Below, piece after piece: positions 18,301 to 27,497 of a stretch of DNA of 64,000 nt. Location: assembly GCA_022822065.1 (NCBI GenBank), contig JAJECI010000011.1:124001-188000 (forward strand). Direction: 5' to 3'. The position numbers and the translations under genes were made by a program. How positions within the stretch are numbered: position 1 is the stretch's first letter; each line of letters starts with the position of its first letter. The notes under the pieces were generated by a model. It saw only the letters and a program-made list of their open reading frames with translations, ran no database searches and was not told the DNA's origin. This DNA is from Candidatus Dadabacteria bacterium. Lineage in GTDB: Bacteria; Desulfobacterota_D; UBA1144; Nemesobacterales; Nemesobacteraceae.

Positions 18301-18316
18301 TCTGTGTAAAATTGTA
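18299..18316 (+). repeat. 18-bp upstream element, copy 1
   Basis: AATCTGTGTAAAATTGTA; 17 of 18 bases match 20983-21000. It contains a TAAAAT -10-like hexamer (18307-18312) and is followed by TATAAT at 18317-18322, so it may be part of the promoter of the TIR-STAND gene. Confidence 0.5.
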
Positions 18317-18381
18317 TATAATTCCCAAACAATTAAACACGTGATATCGGCCGTTTTCGGAGAAATCTAGGAGAGAAATAA

Positions 18382-20949
18382 ATGGGCATTAAGTTGTTTA
18401 TTAGCTACAGTAGCAGAGATAAAGCTTATAGAGAGAGTTTAAAAGGACACCTTTCGTCAATGGAGCGTACCAACGAAATAGAAACATGGTCGGATGGGGA
18501 AATATTGCCGGGGGCAGAATGGGACCAAGAGATAAGAAATAATCTTGAGTCCGCCGATATTATAGTTCTTTTGATTAGTTCCGATTTTATTGCATCGGAC
18601 TACTGCTCCAGTGTTGAGGTTGAATTAGCGATGGAAAAGCACGAAAGAGGAGATTGCATCGTGTTACCCGTGATAGTCCGTGTCTGTGATTGGCAGAATG
18701 GACTTCCCTTCAGCAAGTTGCAAGCACTTCCTGAAGGAGCTAATCCTATAAAGAAATGGGATGATCGAGATGAAGCTTGGGATAGCGTGGTTACAGGTGT
18801 AAAGGATGCGGTTGAAAGCTTGAAAGCTAAGAAATCCGTGCAACCTTTTCAGGAGAAAGATACTAATTCAAAACTTCGGGAAGATTTCAAAGATTGGCTT
18901 GAAGATACAGAAATTCAGTTGTCACATCGTCACGTAGATAAGATATTGTTGAGTGACATCTATGTTTCGCCTCATTTGAAATCGCTGGATGAGGAAAGTG
19001 AGGATCTAGCCAAACAGATTGACATAGATGGGGCGTTAGCGCATTCCGAAAACCTCGTTGTTTTTGGTGATGAGCAATCTGGAAAAACCTCTCTAGCTAA
19101 ACACCTTTTCGGGTTGTTCCTGAAAGCCGAATATATGCCAGTTCTTGTAGATGGAAAAGATATTAAATCATCTGATATAAAGGAGGCGTTTCGCAGGGCT
19201 GTTGCTAATCAGTACGAAGGTGTTGATATTTCGGCTTCAGAACAGGCACCAAACAAGGTGCTTATCTTGGATAATTTTTCCGAAATCAAGCTAAACAAGA
19301 GGTATAGGAATATATTTGTATCAAACTCCAGAAACTTTTTTGATAGATGCATTTTTATATTGCTTGACTCATTCCGGTACTTGGTACCGGAAATTCATGA
19401 ATTGGACAAATTCAGACGCTTTGAAATTCTCCCGTTAGGGCATCTGAAAAGGTCAGAAATTGTGGAGCGTTGGGTATCACTGGGTGTCGAAGAGCAGATA
19501 GAGGAAAGCGAGTTATATAGTAAAGTCGATGAATTGAAACTGCGGCTAGATTCCTTGGTTAGAGGAAATGTGATTCCCCCGAAACCTGTATACATCTTAG
19601 CGATTATGCAAATATTTGAGGCGTACACTCCGCAGAATTTAGAACTGACTTCCTATGGTCATTGCTATCAGTACTTGGTCTACCAAGCGTTTGAAAAAGC
19701 TAAAATTAAGGCCACTGAGATAGATAAATACTTAAATGTTTTGAACGAGTTGGCTTGGGCCGTTTATAAAAACGGGTCGGGATTGACGGACGAAGACCTA
19801 GGTAGATTCTTCAGAGATTACGGGAAGACCTATTCATTAAAACCGCCGGAAAGAACATCGATCGTAGACAAACTTAAGAGTTGTGGTTTGTTGCGTACAC
19901 GAAACAACGTGCTTTCCTTTAGGTATCCCTATATTTACTACTTTTTTATAGCGAGGAAGATTGCTGAATCATTCAGCACTGATGATAAAGCCAGAGCAGA
20001 AGCTAAAAACGAAATTAAGGTTTTACTTAGTCAACTGCACAGGAAAAACAACGCAAACATTATCATCTTCGTTTCTCATCACATAAAAGACAAATGGATT
20101 CTCGACGAAATTCAACTATGTCTCATGGAGGTCTTTAGCGACCAAGAAGAAGCGACTTTATCTTCAAATTCTTTATCGTTCATGGAGGATTTTATTGCAG
20201 GTATACCTGATTTGGTTTTAGAACACAGAGAAGTGAGCAAAGAGCGTCAAGAAAGAGACGAGACTATAGATGAAGTTGAAAAAATTGATGCAGACGATGA
20301 TGAACCTGATTTAGAATCCTCAGATATTTTCGTTAGGATCAACAAGATTTTTAAAGGAATGGAGATCATAGGCCAGATTTTGCGTAACAGGCACGCTTCT
20401 ATACATAAGGACCTTCTATTTCAAATGGTTAAGTCTGCTACGGATTCCGGTCTACGTTTTCTGCAGTATTTCATTGAGATATCAGATGTGTCTCGTGATG
20501 AAGTTATAAAAACTATTGAGGACGTATTAAAAGAAGACCCGAATACTCAAGTTCAAGATTTGGAAAAAGAAGCTAGAGATACATTTTTGTTTATGATGTA
20601 TGGGGTTATTTTTGGTGTGCTGATAAAAATATCTGCTTCAATTGGCTCAAAAGAGGCAGATGAAATTTATGATCAACTGGAAGGGAACACACCGACTCCT
20701 GCAATCCAGCTTATCAATCAGGCGATTACCCTTCAGTTTAAGAAGCAACTCGACTTCAAGAAATTGAGGGAGCTAGTCGGGGAATTCAGATCCAATCCGA
20801 TATGCAGAAGAATATTAAAAGAAATTGTGGTGCAGCATGTATACATGTTTCCGGTTGACTATAAAGATAAACAAAGATTATCAGCGACACTGGGACTTCC
20901 AGTGCAAACGCAAAGGTTAATGGATAGGCAGGAGAAAACAAAAATTTGA
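18382..20949 (+). CDS. TIR-STAND NTPase (NLR-like defence protein)
   Basis: An 855-residue protein with an N-terminal TIR domain: KLFISYSSRD at the start, WSDGEILPGAEWDQEI, then DYCSSVEVELAME, where Glu79 fits the catalytic glutamate of NAD-cleaving bacterial TIRs. Next is a P-loop NTPase: Walker A GDEQSGKT (229-236), Walker B-like VLILDNFSEI and a FILLDSFRYL sensor strand. The C-terminal 450 residues are helical with no repeat I can name. Known TIR-STAND proteins sense phage and then deplete NAD. The gene is AT-rich, has its own leader with an inverted repeat, and shares an 18-bp upstream element with the next gene. TIR plus NTPase is clear; the anti-phage role is inferred from family and context. 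Confidence 0.85.
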   Translation: MGIKLFISYSSRDKAYRESLKGHLSSMERTNEIETWSDGEILPGAEWDQEIRNNLESADIIVLLISSDFIASDYCSSVEVELAMEKHERGDCIVLPVIVRVCDWQNGLPFSKLQALPEGANPIKKWDDRDEAWDSVVTGVKDAVESLKAKKSVQPFQEKDTNSKLREDFKDWLEDTEIQLSHRHVDKILLSDIYVSPHLKSLDEESEDLAKQIDIDGALAHSENLVVFGDEQSGKTSLAKHLFGLFLKAEYMPVLVDGKDIKSSDIKEAFRRAVANQYEGVDISASEQAPNKVLILDNFSEIKLNKRYRNIFVSNSRNFFDRCIFILLDSFRYLVPEIHELDKFRRFEILPLGHLKRSEIVERWVSLGVEEQIEESELYSKVDELKLRLDSLVRGNVIPPKPVYILAIMQIFEAYTPQNLELTSYGHCYQYLVYQAFEKAKIKATEIDKYLNVLNELAWAVYKNGSGLTDEDLGRFFRDYGKTYSLKPPERTSIVDKLKSCGLLRTRNNVLSFRYPYIYYFFIARKIAESFSTDDKARAEAKNEIKVLLSQLHRKNNANIIIFVSHHIKDKWILDEIQLCLMEVFSDQEEATLSSNSLSFMEDFIAGIPDLVLEHREVSKERQERDETIDEVEKIDADDDEPDLESSDIFVRINKIFKGMEIIGQILRNRHASIHKDLLFQMVKSATDSGLRFLQYFIEISDVSRDEVIKTIEDVLKEDPNTQVQDLEKEARDTFLFMMYGVIFGVLIKISASIGSKEADEIYDQLEGNTPTPAIQLINQAITLQFKKQLDFKKLRELVGEFRSNPICRRILKEIVVQHVYMFPVDYKDKQRLSATLGLPVQTQRLMDRQEKTKI

Positions 20950-20982
20950 TTGAACTTGCCCAGAAAAGGAAAATCAAAATCT

Positions 20983-21000
20983 AATCTGTGTAGAATTGTA
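20983..21000 (+). repeat. 18-bp upstream element, copy 2
   Basis: AATCTGTGTAGAATTGTA, one mismatch from 18299-18316. It lies 38 bases before the 93-residue gene, as copy 1 lies upstream of the TIR-STAND gene. Confidence 0.5.
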
Positions 21001-21037
21001 GGAAGTCCCTAAAATTATATAAAAGGAGAAGTTAGAA

Positions 21038-21319
21038 ATGGAAGAACAAATGGTGACAGATTTGATTGTTGAATTTTTAAAACTCCCGATTGAAACGCGA
21101 GGGGTTTTTTGGAGATGGCTTTACTACCAGCCCGCTGGTGACGCTGAGCGAGGAGAGGACCTTCGGGGAGATTTTATCTGGGATATGCGCCCTGTATATA
21201 ATAGGTGTGAGGGAGACACCGTGAGATTAGAATACGCTTTCATTAAAGAAACATCCCCAGAAGAGAAATTTGAGTTTGCCAGACTGTATCTTAATTTTAG
21301 AGAAGAACAGCAATTGTAA
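21038..21319 (+). CDS. hypothetical protein, 93 aa
   Basis: Not recognised. AAAGGAG precedes the ATG by about eleven bases. The protein is acidic with many aromatic residues (VFWRWLYYQPAGD, DFIWDMRPVYNR) and a C-terminal helix (PEEKFEFARLYLNFREEQ); no membrane segment. It follows the TIR-STAND gene by 88 bases and shares an upstream element with it, so a linked role is possible, for example as a small accessory protein. Confidence 0.6.
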   Translation: MEEQMVTDLIVEFLKLPIETRGVFWRWLYYQPAGDAERGEDLRGDFIWDMRPVYNRCEGDTVRLEYAFIKETSPEEKFEFARLYLNFREEQQL

Positions 21320-21408
21320 GTATTCAAAACTTGAATGGGGTCCCTAACGTACTCGGCTATTCGTAAGGCGTACCTAAAATGAAAGGAATCGGGTAACCAA
21401 GAAGACGA

Positions 21409-21814
21409 ATGAACATAGAAACTGAATCCGCGTTATCAATAGGCGACCTTCCGCCGATCACTGTACCAATGGGCATCGGGGGGACACTACAAGGTTCGAA
21501 CGCAGAGACCGAGGAAGAACTAAGGGAACTTGGAGACAAACTGTTTATTTGGATTAGGTACATCAGTACCGTTATCGACATGTCGAAATTGGATGGAATA
21601 ACCGCCGTCGCGGATTATGAGGATGTTTTGGCGAAATTCGAGAGGGGCGTGGAAGCCCTTAAAGAAAAACGTAATTATCCCTCTGACACTTCAAATCTCC
21701 TGCTACGACCCAGACTTGGAGGAATTCCAAACCGTCTTGCATGTACTCGCACACGAATGCGTTCATGTCGAGGCTGCAAGTAAGTTCGATTTGGCCTTTC
21801 CTGGCATCCTTTGA
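21409..21814 (+). pseudogene. frameshifted zincin-like (HExxH) gene remnant
   Basis: Two overlapping frames look like one broken gene. The first (from ATG 21409) begins with about 95 plausible residues (ETEEELRELGDKLFIWIRY, then YEDVLAKFERGVEALKEKR) and then becomes Arg-rich nonsense. The +1 frame continues sensibly as YDPDLEEFQTVLHVLAHECVHV with EAASKFDLAFPGI and stops at 21814. HECVH is an HExxH zinc-protease motif. The shift lies near 21680-21700. The gene stops about 25 bases before the right copy of the diverged repeat, so it may also be truncated by the rearrangement that placed the repeat. Programmed frameshifting cannot be excluded, but decay is simpler. Confidence 0.6.
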
Positions 21815-21840
21815 AGGAGTAATGATATTTTTTCCCCTGC

Positions 21841-21864
21841 GGTTAAAATGCTTTTCCGAATCCG
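21841..21864. repeat. diverged long repeat, right copy
   Basis: GGTTAAAATG-C-TTTTCCGAATCCG, one mismatch from 12392-12415, with weaker similarity around it. It marks the right boundary of the island: the pyruvate dehydrogenase operon starts 130 bases further on. Confidence 0.7.
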
Positions 21865-21993
21865 CTCTTTTGCTTGGGGTCTGAAGTACCGTTCTGAGCG
21901 CTTGAGGCTGGATTCTCAATTGTAAGGACAACACGGTTTTTCCATGTTGCAAAATTCTCCTGCGGCCCCGCTTCGCCGCGTTTTGTACGGATA

Positions 21994-24663
21994 ATGGAAG
22001 AAGATCCTCAAATATCGGAAGAAGAAGCTGAAGACCGGGAATGGATCGAATCGCTTGAGTATGTGATCAAGAATTCCGGGCGCGAGAGAGCAGCCGAACT
22101 GCTGAGAAAGCTCCGGATATACTCACAGAAAAAAGGCGTGCAGATTCCCTACGCCGCGAATACCCCTTACGTGAACACCATATCCGTGGAGGACCAGCCT
22201 CCGTACCCGGGCAACTACGAAATAGAGCGCAACATAAGAAGCATAATAAGGTGGAACGCCATGGCCATGGTCGTGCGCGCGAACAGGATAAGCGACGGCA
22301 TCGGGGGACACATCTCAACCTACGCCTCGGCCGCGACGCTCTACGAGATAGGCTTTCACCATTTCTTCAGGGCAGGCGACGAGAACAGGGAAGGGGACAT
22401 AATCTATTTCCAGGGACACGCTTCGCCGGGCATATACGCAAGGGGGTTTCTTGAAGGCACCGTATCAATCGAGCAGATGCGCAATTTCAGGAGGGAACTC
22501 AGCGGAGACGGCCTCACCTCCTATCCGCATCCCTGGCTCATGCCGGGCTTCTGGGAATTCCCCACGGTCTCGATGGGCCTCTCTCCCATAATGGCGATCT
22601 ACCAGGCCCGCTTCAACAGGTATCTGGAGGACAGGGGCCTAAAGCCCCGCACCGACTCCAAAGTGTGGGCCTTTATCGGGGACGGGGAAACCGATGAGCC
22701 CGAAACCCTGGGAGCCATCACGCTTGCGTCAAGGGAAAAGCTCGACAACCTCATATTCGTGGTCAACTGCAACCTCCAGCGCCTTGACGGCCCCGTGAGG
22801 GGAAACGGCAAGATAATACAGGAGCTCGAGAGGATCTTCAGGGGGGCCGGCTGGAACGTGATAAAGGTTGTCTGGGGGGCAACATGGGACCCGCTTCTTG
22901 CCCAGGACAAAGATGGCTTCCTGGTCGAGAGGATGGAAGCTGCCCTTGACGGCGATTACCAGAGGTACACCATCTCTCCCGGCAAGTACATAAGGGAGCA
23001 TTTTTTCGGCACCCGCCCTGAAATCCGCAAGATGGTCGAAAACCACACGGACGAGGAGCTTGAGAAGCTCGCTAGGGGAGGCCACGACTCAGAGAAGGTC
23101 TACGCGGCCTACAGGGCAGCGGTCGAGAACACCGGCTCCCCCACCGTGATCCTCGCAAAGACCATAAAGGGCTACGGCCTCGGGGAAGCGGGGGAGGGAA
23201 AGAACATTACCCACCAGCAGAAAAAGCTAAACGAAGAGGAGCTAAAGCGCTTTCGGACCCGCTTTCGCATACCGATTACGGACAAGGAGGTAAGAAGGGC
23301 ACCCTTCTACAGGCCCCCGCCCGATAGCCCCGAGATGAGATATCTCAGCGAAAGAAGGGAGGTCCTCGGCGGAGCGATCCCGAAGCGGACCGTACGCGCT
23401 GAGCCCCTTCCGAAGATCCCGGAGAGAGTGTTCGAGGACTTCAAGAAGGCCTCGGGCGCCCGGAGAAAGGTGGCCACCACCATGGTGATCGTCCACATGC
23501 TCTCAAGGCTCATGCGGGACAAGGACATCGGGAAGCTCATAGTCCCCATAGTCCCGGACGAGGCGAGAACCTTCGGGATGGAGGCGCTTTTCCGCCAGGT
23601 CGGCATCTACTCAAGCGTTGGGCAACTCTACGAGCCCGTTGACGCGGACACCCTTCTTTACTACAAGGAGGAAAAGGACGGACAGATCCTCGAAGAGGGA
23701 ATAACCGAGGCGGGCAGCATGTCCTCCTTCATAGCGGCCGGCACGGCCTACTCGACCCACGGCATAAACACCATCCCCTTTTTCATCTACTACTCGATGT
23801 TCGGCTTTCAGAGAATAGGGGACCTCATCTGGGCCGCCGCCGACATGAAGTGCAGGGGGTTCATGGTGGGGGGCACGGCGGGGCGGACCACCCTCGCGGG
23901 CGAGGGCCTTCAGCATCAGGACGGAAACAGCCATCATTTCGCCTACGCGTATCCCAACCTTAGGGCCTACGACCCGGCTTTTTCCTACGAGATAGCGGTG
24001 ATAGTGCGCGACGGGATAAAAAGGATGTACCAGGACGCAGAGGAGATATTCTACTACATAACGGTGATGAACGAGCGCTACGAGCAGCCCGCCATGCCTG
24101 AGGGGGTAGAGGAAGGTATAATAAAAGGGATGTACAAGTTCGCCCCTTCGCAGATAGAGGACTCGGGGAAAAAAGTCCATCTTTTCGGAAGCGGAGCGAT
24201 CATGAACGAGGTTCTCTGGGCAAAAGAGGTTCTTGAGAGCGGCTACGGCGTCCCGACCGACGTCTGGAGCGTAACGAGCTACAAGGCGCTTTACGACGAC
24301 GCCAGGGAGACGGAGCGGTGGAACCGCCTCAATCCCGGGGAGAAGAGAAGAAAAAACTACATTTCAGAGTGCATGGAAGGGGAAGACGGGGTATTTATCG
24401 CAGCGACCGATTACTTAAAAAGCCTTCCCGAGTCTGTTTCTACCCATTTCCCCATGTCCCTTGTTTCCCTTGGAACTGACGGGTTCGGAAGAAGCGACAC
24501 CCGCGAGGCGCTTCGCGACTTCTTCGAGGTCGACTACCGCCACATCGTGATCGCGGCGCTTTACGAGCTTGCTAGGGAAGGCAGAATCGATGAGGGAACC
24601 GTAGATGAGGCGATAAGCGAATTTGGAATCGACCGGGGAAAGCCAAGCCCCGCGGTCACGTGA
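21994..24663 (+). CDS. aceE: pyruvate dehydrogenase E1, homodimeric type
   Basis: An 889-residue thiamine-diphosphate enzyme that decarboxylates pyruvate and acetylates the lipoyl group of E2, feeding acetyl-CoA to the TCA cycle. The family length (about 890) and motifs fit the AceE (homodimer) class rather than the alpha2beta2 class: FQGHASPGIYARGFLEG, the ThDP motif GDGETDEPE near residue 229 with VVNCNLQRLDGPVRGNG, and TAGRTTLAGEGLQHQDGNSH. It is the first gene of an aceE-aceF-lpd operon. The ATG at 21994 has only a weak upstream GTACGGA as a ribosome-binding signal. It marks return to high-GC core sequence after the defence island. Confidence 0.96.
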   Translation: MEEDPQISEEEAEDREWIESLEYVIKNSGRERAAELLRKLRIYSQKKGVQIPYAANTPYVNTISVEDQPPYPGNYEIERNIRSIIRWNAMAMVVRANRISDGIGGHISTYASAATLYEIGFHHFFRAGDENREGDIIYFQGHASPGIYARGFLEGTVSIEQMRNFRRELSGDGLTSYPHPWLMPGFWEFPTVSMGLSPIMAIYQARFNRYLEDRGLKPRTDSKVWAFIGDGETDEPETLGAITLASREKLDNLIFVVNCNLQRLDGPVRGNGKIIQELERIFRGAGWNVIKVVWGATWDPLLAQDKDGFLVERMEAALDGDYQRYTISPGKYIREHFFGTRPEIRKMVENHTDEELEKLARGGHDSEKVYAAYRAAVENTGSPTVILAKTIKGYGLGEAGEGKNITHQQKKLNEEELKRFRTRFRIPITDKEVRRAPFYRPPPDSPEMRYLSERREVLGGAIPKRTVRAEPLPKIPERVFEDFKKASGARRKVATTMVIVHMLSRLMRDKDIGKLIVPIVPDEARTFGMEALFRQVGIYSSVGQLYEPVDADTLLYYKEEKDGQILEEGITEAGSMSSFIAAGTAYSTHGINTIPFFIYYSMFGFQRIGDLIWAAADMKCRGFMVGGTAGRTTLAGEGLQHQDGNSHHFAYAYPNLRAYDPAFSYEIAVIVRDGIKRMYQDAEEIFYYITVMNERYEQPAMPEGVEEGIIKGMYKFAPSQIEDSGKKVHLFGSGAIMNEVLWAKEVLESGYGVPTDVWSVTSYKALYDDARETERWNRLNPGEKRRKNYISECMEGEDGVFIAATDYLKSLPESVSTHFPMSLVSLGTDGFGRSDTREALRDFFEVDYRHIVIAALYELAREGRIDEGTVDEAISEFGIDRGKPSPAVT

Positions 24664-24676
24664 AGAGGAAAGTGAG

Positions 24677-25957
24677 TTGATAGAGTTCAGGCTTCCCGAA
24701 CTTGGAGAAGGAATAGAATCCGGGCAGGTGATAGAGGTTTTCGTCGCTCCCGGAGACAGGGTCACGCTTGAGCAGCCCCTGCTCGAGGTGGAAACGGACA
24801 AGGCCGCAGTTGAGATTCCTTCCCCGGCCGACGGAACCGTTACGGAAGTACTGGTAAGCGCCGGGGACACGATTGAAATAAGCCAGCTCCTCGTGAAAAT
24901 AGACGGGGAGGCAGAGGGCGAAGAGACCCCGGAAGAGGCCGCCCCGGCCACAGAAGAAAAAACGGAAAAACCCTCCGGGGAGAAAAAGCCCTCGGAAGAA
25001 AAAAAAGAGCCCCCTCCCCGGAAAAGCCCGCCCACGGACGATATTGCTCCGGCGGGACCTCCTGGAGTGGCGGCGGCGCCTTCCGTGAGACGTCTTGCGA
25101 GGGAACTCGGCGTCGAGCTCCCATCCGTCCCGGGAACGGGACCCCGCGGGAGGATACTTGAAAGAGACGTAAAGGCTCACGCGAAGACCATAATAAGATC
25201 GGCGGCCTCAGCCCCGGCCGAGGAGCCCGAGCTTCCCGATTTCTCAAAGTGGGGAGAGACGGTGACCGAGAACTTCTCGACCGTGAGGAAGCTTACCGCC
25301 GAGCGGCTCACCCAGGCGTGGGCGGCCCCTCACGTGACGCAGTTTGACAAGGCGGACGTCACCTGCCTCGAAGAGCTTCGAGCGCTAAACAGGGACAGGG
25401 TGGCCGATGCCGGTGGAGCTCTCACCGTGACCGCTATCCTGGTAAAGGCGCTTTCCCGGGCGCTTCTTGAGTTTCCGAAGTTCAATTCAAGCATACACAT
25501 GGGAAGCCGCACCATCGTTTACAAGAAATACGTGAACATAGGGGTCGCGGTGGACACGGAAAGGGGACTTCTCGTTCCGGTCATAAGGAACGTTGACAGA
25601 AAAGACGTAACCGAGATATCGGTTGAACTTACGGACATCTCTTCCCGGGCGAGGGAAAAGAGGCTTTCCGCCGACAGGCTCCAGGGGGGAAGCTTCACCA
25701 TAACCAACCTAGGGGGGATAGGGGGAACCTTCTTCACCCCTGTTCTTAACCCGCCCGAGGTGGCCATACTGGGAGTTTCGAGATCTTCCCTTGAGCCCAC
25801 GTACACAGACGGGGAGGTTACGCCGAAGCTCATGCTGCCGCTATCGCTTTCCTACGACCACAGGATTATAGACGGGGCGGAGGCGGCGAGGTTCCTGAGA
25901 TGGCTCTGCGAGATGCTTGAGGGCTCTCCCGAGAGCATCTTCGAGCGGACGGAGTAG
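24677..25957 (+). CDS. aceF: dihydrolipoamide acetyltransferase (PDH E2)
   Basis: Transfers acetyl groups from lipoamide to CoA and forms the core of the pyruvate dehydrogenase complex. About 426 residues from a TTG at 24677, chosen because GAGGAA lies upstream and the protein then begins at the lipoyl domain (IEFRLPELGEG); the frame extends back to a TTG at 24623 inside aceE. One lipoyl domain (ETDKAAVEIP, lipoylated Lys about 42), an Ala/Pro/Glu linker, a peripheral-subunit-binding domain (VRRLARELGVELPSVPGTG) and the acyltransferase domain ending with the catalytic DHRIIDGAEAARFL. Only one lipoyl domain is present, unlike the three of E. coli AceF. Confidence 0.95.
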   Translation: MIEFRLPELGEGIESGQVIEVFVAPGDRVTLEQPLLEVETDKAAVEIPSPADGTVTEVLVSAGDTIEISQLLVKIDGEAEGEETPEEAAPATEEKTEKPSGEKKPSEEKKEPPPRKSPPTDDIAPAGPPGVAAAPSVRRLARELGVELPSVPGTGPRGRILERDVKAHAKTIIRSAASAPAEEPELPDFSKWGETVTENFSTVRKLTAERLTQAWAAPHVTQFDKADVTCLEELRALNRDRVADAGGALTVTAILVKALSRALLEFPKFNSSIHMGSRTIVYKKYVNIGVAVDTERGLLVPVIRNVDRKDVTEISVELTDISSRAREKRLSADRLQGGSFTITNLGGIGGTFFTPVLNPPEVAILGVSRSSLEPTYTDGEVTPKLMLPLSLSYDHRIIDGAEAARFLRWLCEMLEGSPESIFERTE

Positions 25958-25963
25958 GCGGCT

Positions 25964-27394
25964 ATGAAGAGAATAACAACGGAAGTGGCGGTGATAGGGG
26001 CGGGACCGGGGGGATATCCCGCGGCGTTCGCGCTTGCCGACAAGGGAAAGAAAGTCACGCTAATAGATCCCGAGGCGAACCCCGGAGGGGTCTGTCTCTA
26101 CAGGGGATGCATACCGTCGAAGGCCCTTCTTCATGCGGCGAAGGTGGCCGAGGAGGCGAGGGACGCGGCGGATTTCGGTCTCAGCTACGGGGAGCCGGAG
26201 GTTGACCCCGAAAAACTTTTTTCGTGGAAAGACGAGGTGGTCTCAAAGCTAACGGGCGGCCTCAGGACGCTTACTAAGGCAAGAAAGATAAGTTACCTGC
26301 GGGGAAGGGCGTCTTTTGTCTCGTCAGGGGCCCTTCGCGTCGTAACGAATTCGGGGGAGGAGCGGGAAGTCGTGTTCGAGAACGCCGTTATCTCAACGGG
26401 ATCTGTCTCTAGGAGAATACCGGGGGTAGATTTCGGCTCCCCGAACGTGGTTGATTCAGACGGCGCTTTATCCATGGGGGAGATACCAAAAACCCTGCTC
26501 GTGGTGGGAGGAGGCTACATAGGACTTGAGCTCGGAACGTTTTTTTCCTCCCTGGGCACCGAGGTCACTGTAGTCGAGATGCTTCCCGGGCTCGTCCAAG
26601 GGGTCGACAGAGACCTCGCGGGCGTTCTCAAAAAGAGGCTCGATAAGAAATTCCGCTCCATAATGCTTGAAACGAAGTTAGTTTCTATCAACGAGTTAGA
26701 TAACGAAGTTCAAGTTTCGTTTGAAGCCGATGGGAAAACCTTTCAGGAGAAATATGAAAAGGTTTTGATCTCGGTCGGAAGGGTGCCGTACACAGAAGGC
26801 CTCGGCCTTGAGAACACCCGGGTCGGGGTGGACGGTAAAGGCTTTATAGAGACGGACTCGCAGAGAAAAACAGCCGACCCGGCGATTTTCGCAATTGGGG
26901 ACGTTGCAGGGGAACCCATGCTTGCCCACAAAGCGACGTATGAAGCCAAGATCGTGGCAGAGGTTATAACCGGGGCCAAGACCCGGTATGACCCAAGAGC
27001 CGTTCCGGCGGTAATCTTTACCGACCCCGAAATCGCCTGGTGCGGGGTTACCGAAAGCGAGGCCAGGGAATCTGGGATGGAAGTGGACGTGTCTAAGTTT
27101 CCGTGGGCGGCTTCGGGGAGGGCCCTTACGCTTAACAGGACAGATGGTCTGACGAAGCTGATAACCCATAAGGGAACCGGGAGGGTGATCGGCGTCGGAA
27201 TTGTCGGACCGCAGGCGGGGGAGTTGATATCTGAATCCGTACTGGCAATTGAAATGGGTGCGACTGCGGAGGATATAGCTTTTTCAATACATCCTCACCC
27301 GACCCTGACTGAAACCCTCATGGAAGCGGCAGAAGGCATATACGGGGCAAGCACGCACATTATGAAAAGACGTCCGAGAAAGGGGTCACGGTAA
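25964..27394 (+). CDS. lpdA: dihydrolipoyl dehydrogenase (PDH E3)
   Basis: A 476-residue flavoprotein that reoxidises dihydrolipoamide and reduces NAD. FAD-binding GAGPGGYPAAFALA is at the N-terminus; the redox-active disulfide motif is GGVCLYRGCIPSKAL around residue 45; the NAD-binding motif is VVGGGYIGLELG; SIHPHPTLTE near the C-terminus holds the catalytic His. It begins seven bases after the aceF stop codon, completing the operon. The family more often has CLNxGC in the disulfide motif; CLYRGC here keeps both cysteines. Confidence 0.95.
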   Translation: MKRITTEVAVIGAGPGGYPAAFALADKGKKVTLIDPEANPGGVCLYRGCIPSKALLHAAKVAEEARDAADFGLSYGEPEVDPEKLFSWKDEVVSKLTGGLRTLTKARKISYLRGRASFVSSGALRVVTNSGEEREVVFENAVISTGSVSRRIPGVDFGSPNVVDSDGALSMGEIPKTLLVVGGGYIGLELGTFFSSLGTEVTVVEMLPGLVQGVDRDLAGVLKKRLDKKFRSIMLETKLVSINELDNEVQVSFEADGKTFQEKYEKVLISVGRVPYTEGLGLENTRVGVDGKGFIETDSQRKTADPAIFAIGDVAGEPMLAHKATYEAKIVAEVITGAKTRYDPRAVPAVIFTDPEIAWCGVTESEARESGMEVDVSKFPWAASGRALTLNRTDGLTKLITHKGTGRVIGVGIVGPQAGELISESVLAIEMGATAEDIAFSIHPHPTLTETLMEAAEGIYGASTHIMKRRPRKGSR

Positions 27395-27497
27395 ATATGG
27401 CACAGAGAAGTGCCTCAACATTACCGACCTTCGAATGAAGGGAAGACGCCGCGGCGGGATTGCCGGCGCGGAGCAGAGGCATGTGAACCAGCCTCTT

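Noticed and set aside
22599-24180. Long minus-strand frames opposite aceE (up to 189 aa)
   Set aside because: High-GC shadow frames of the well-supported aceE gene; no start signals or motifs.
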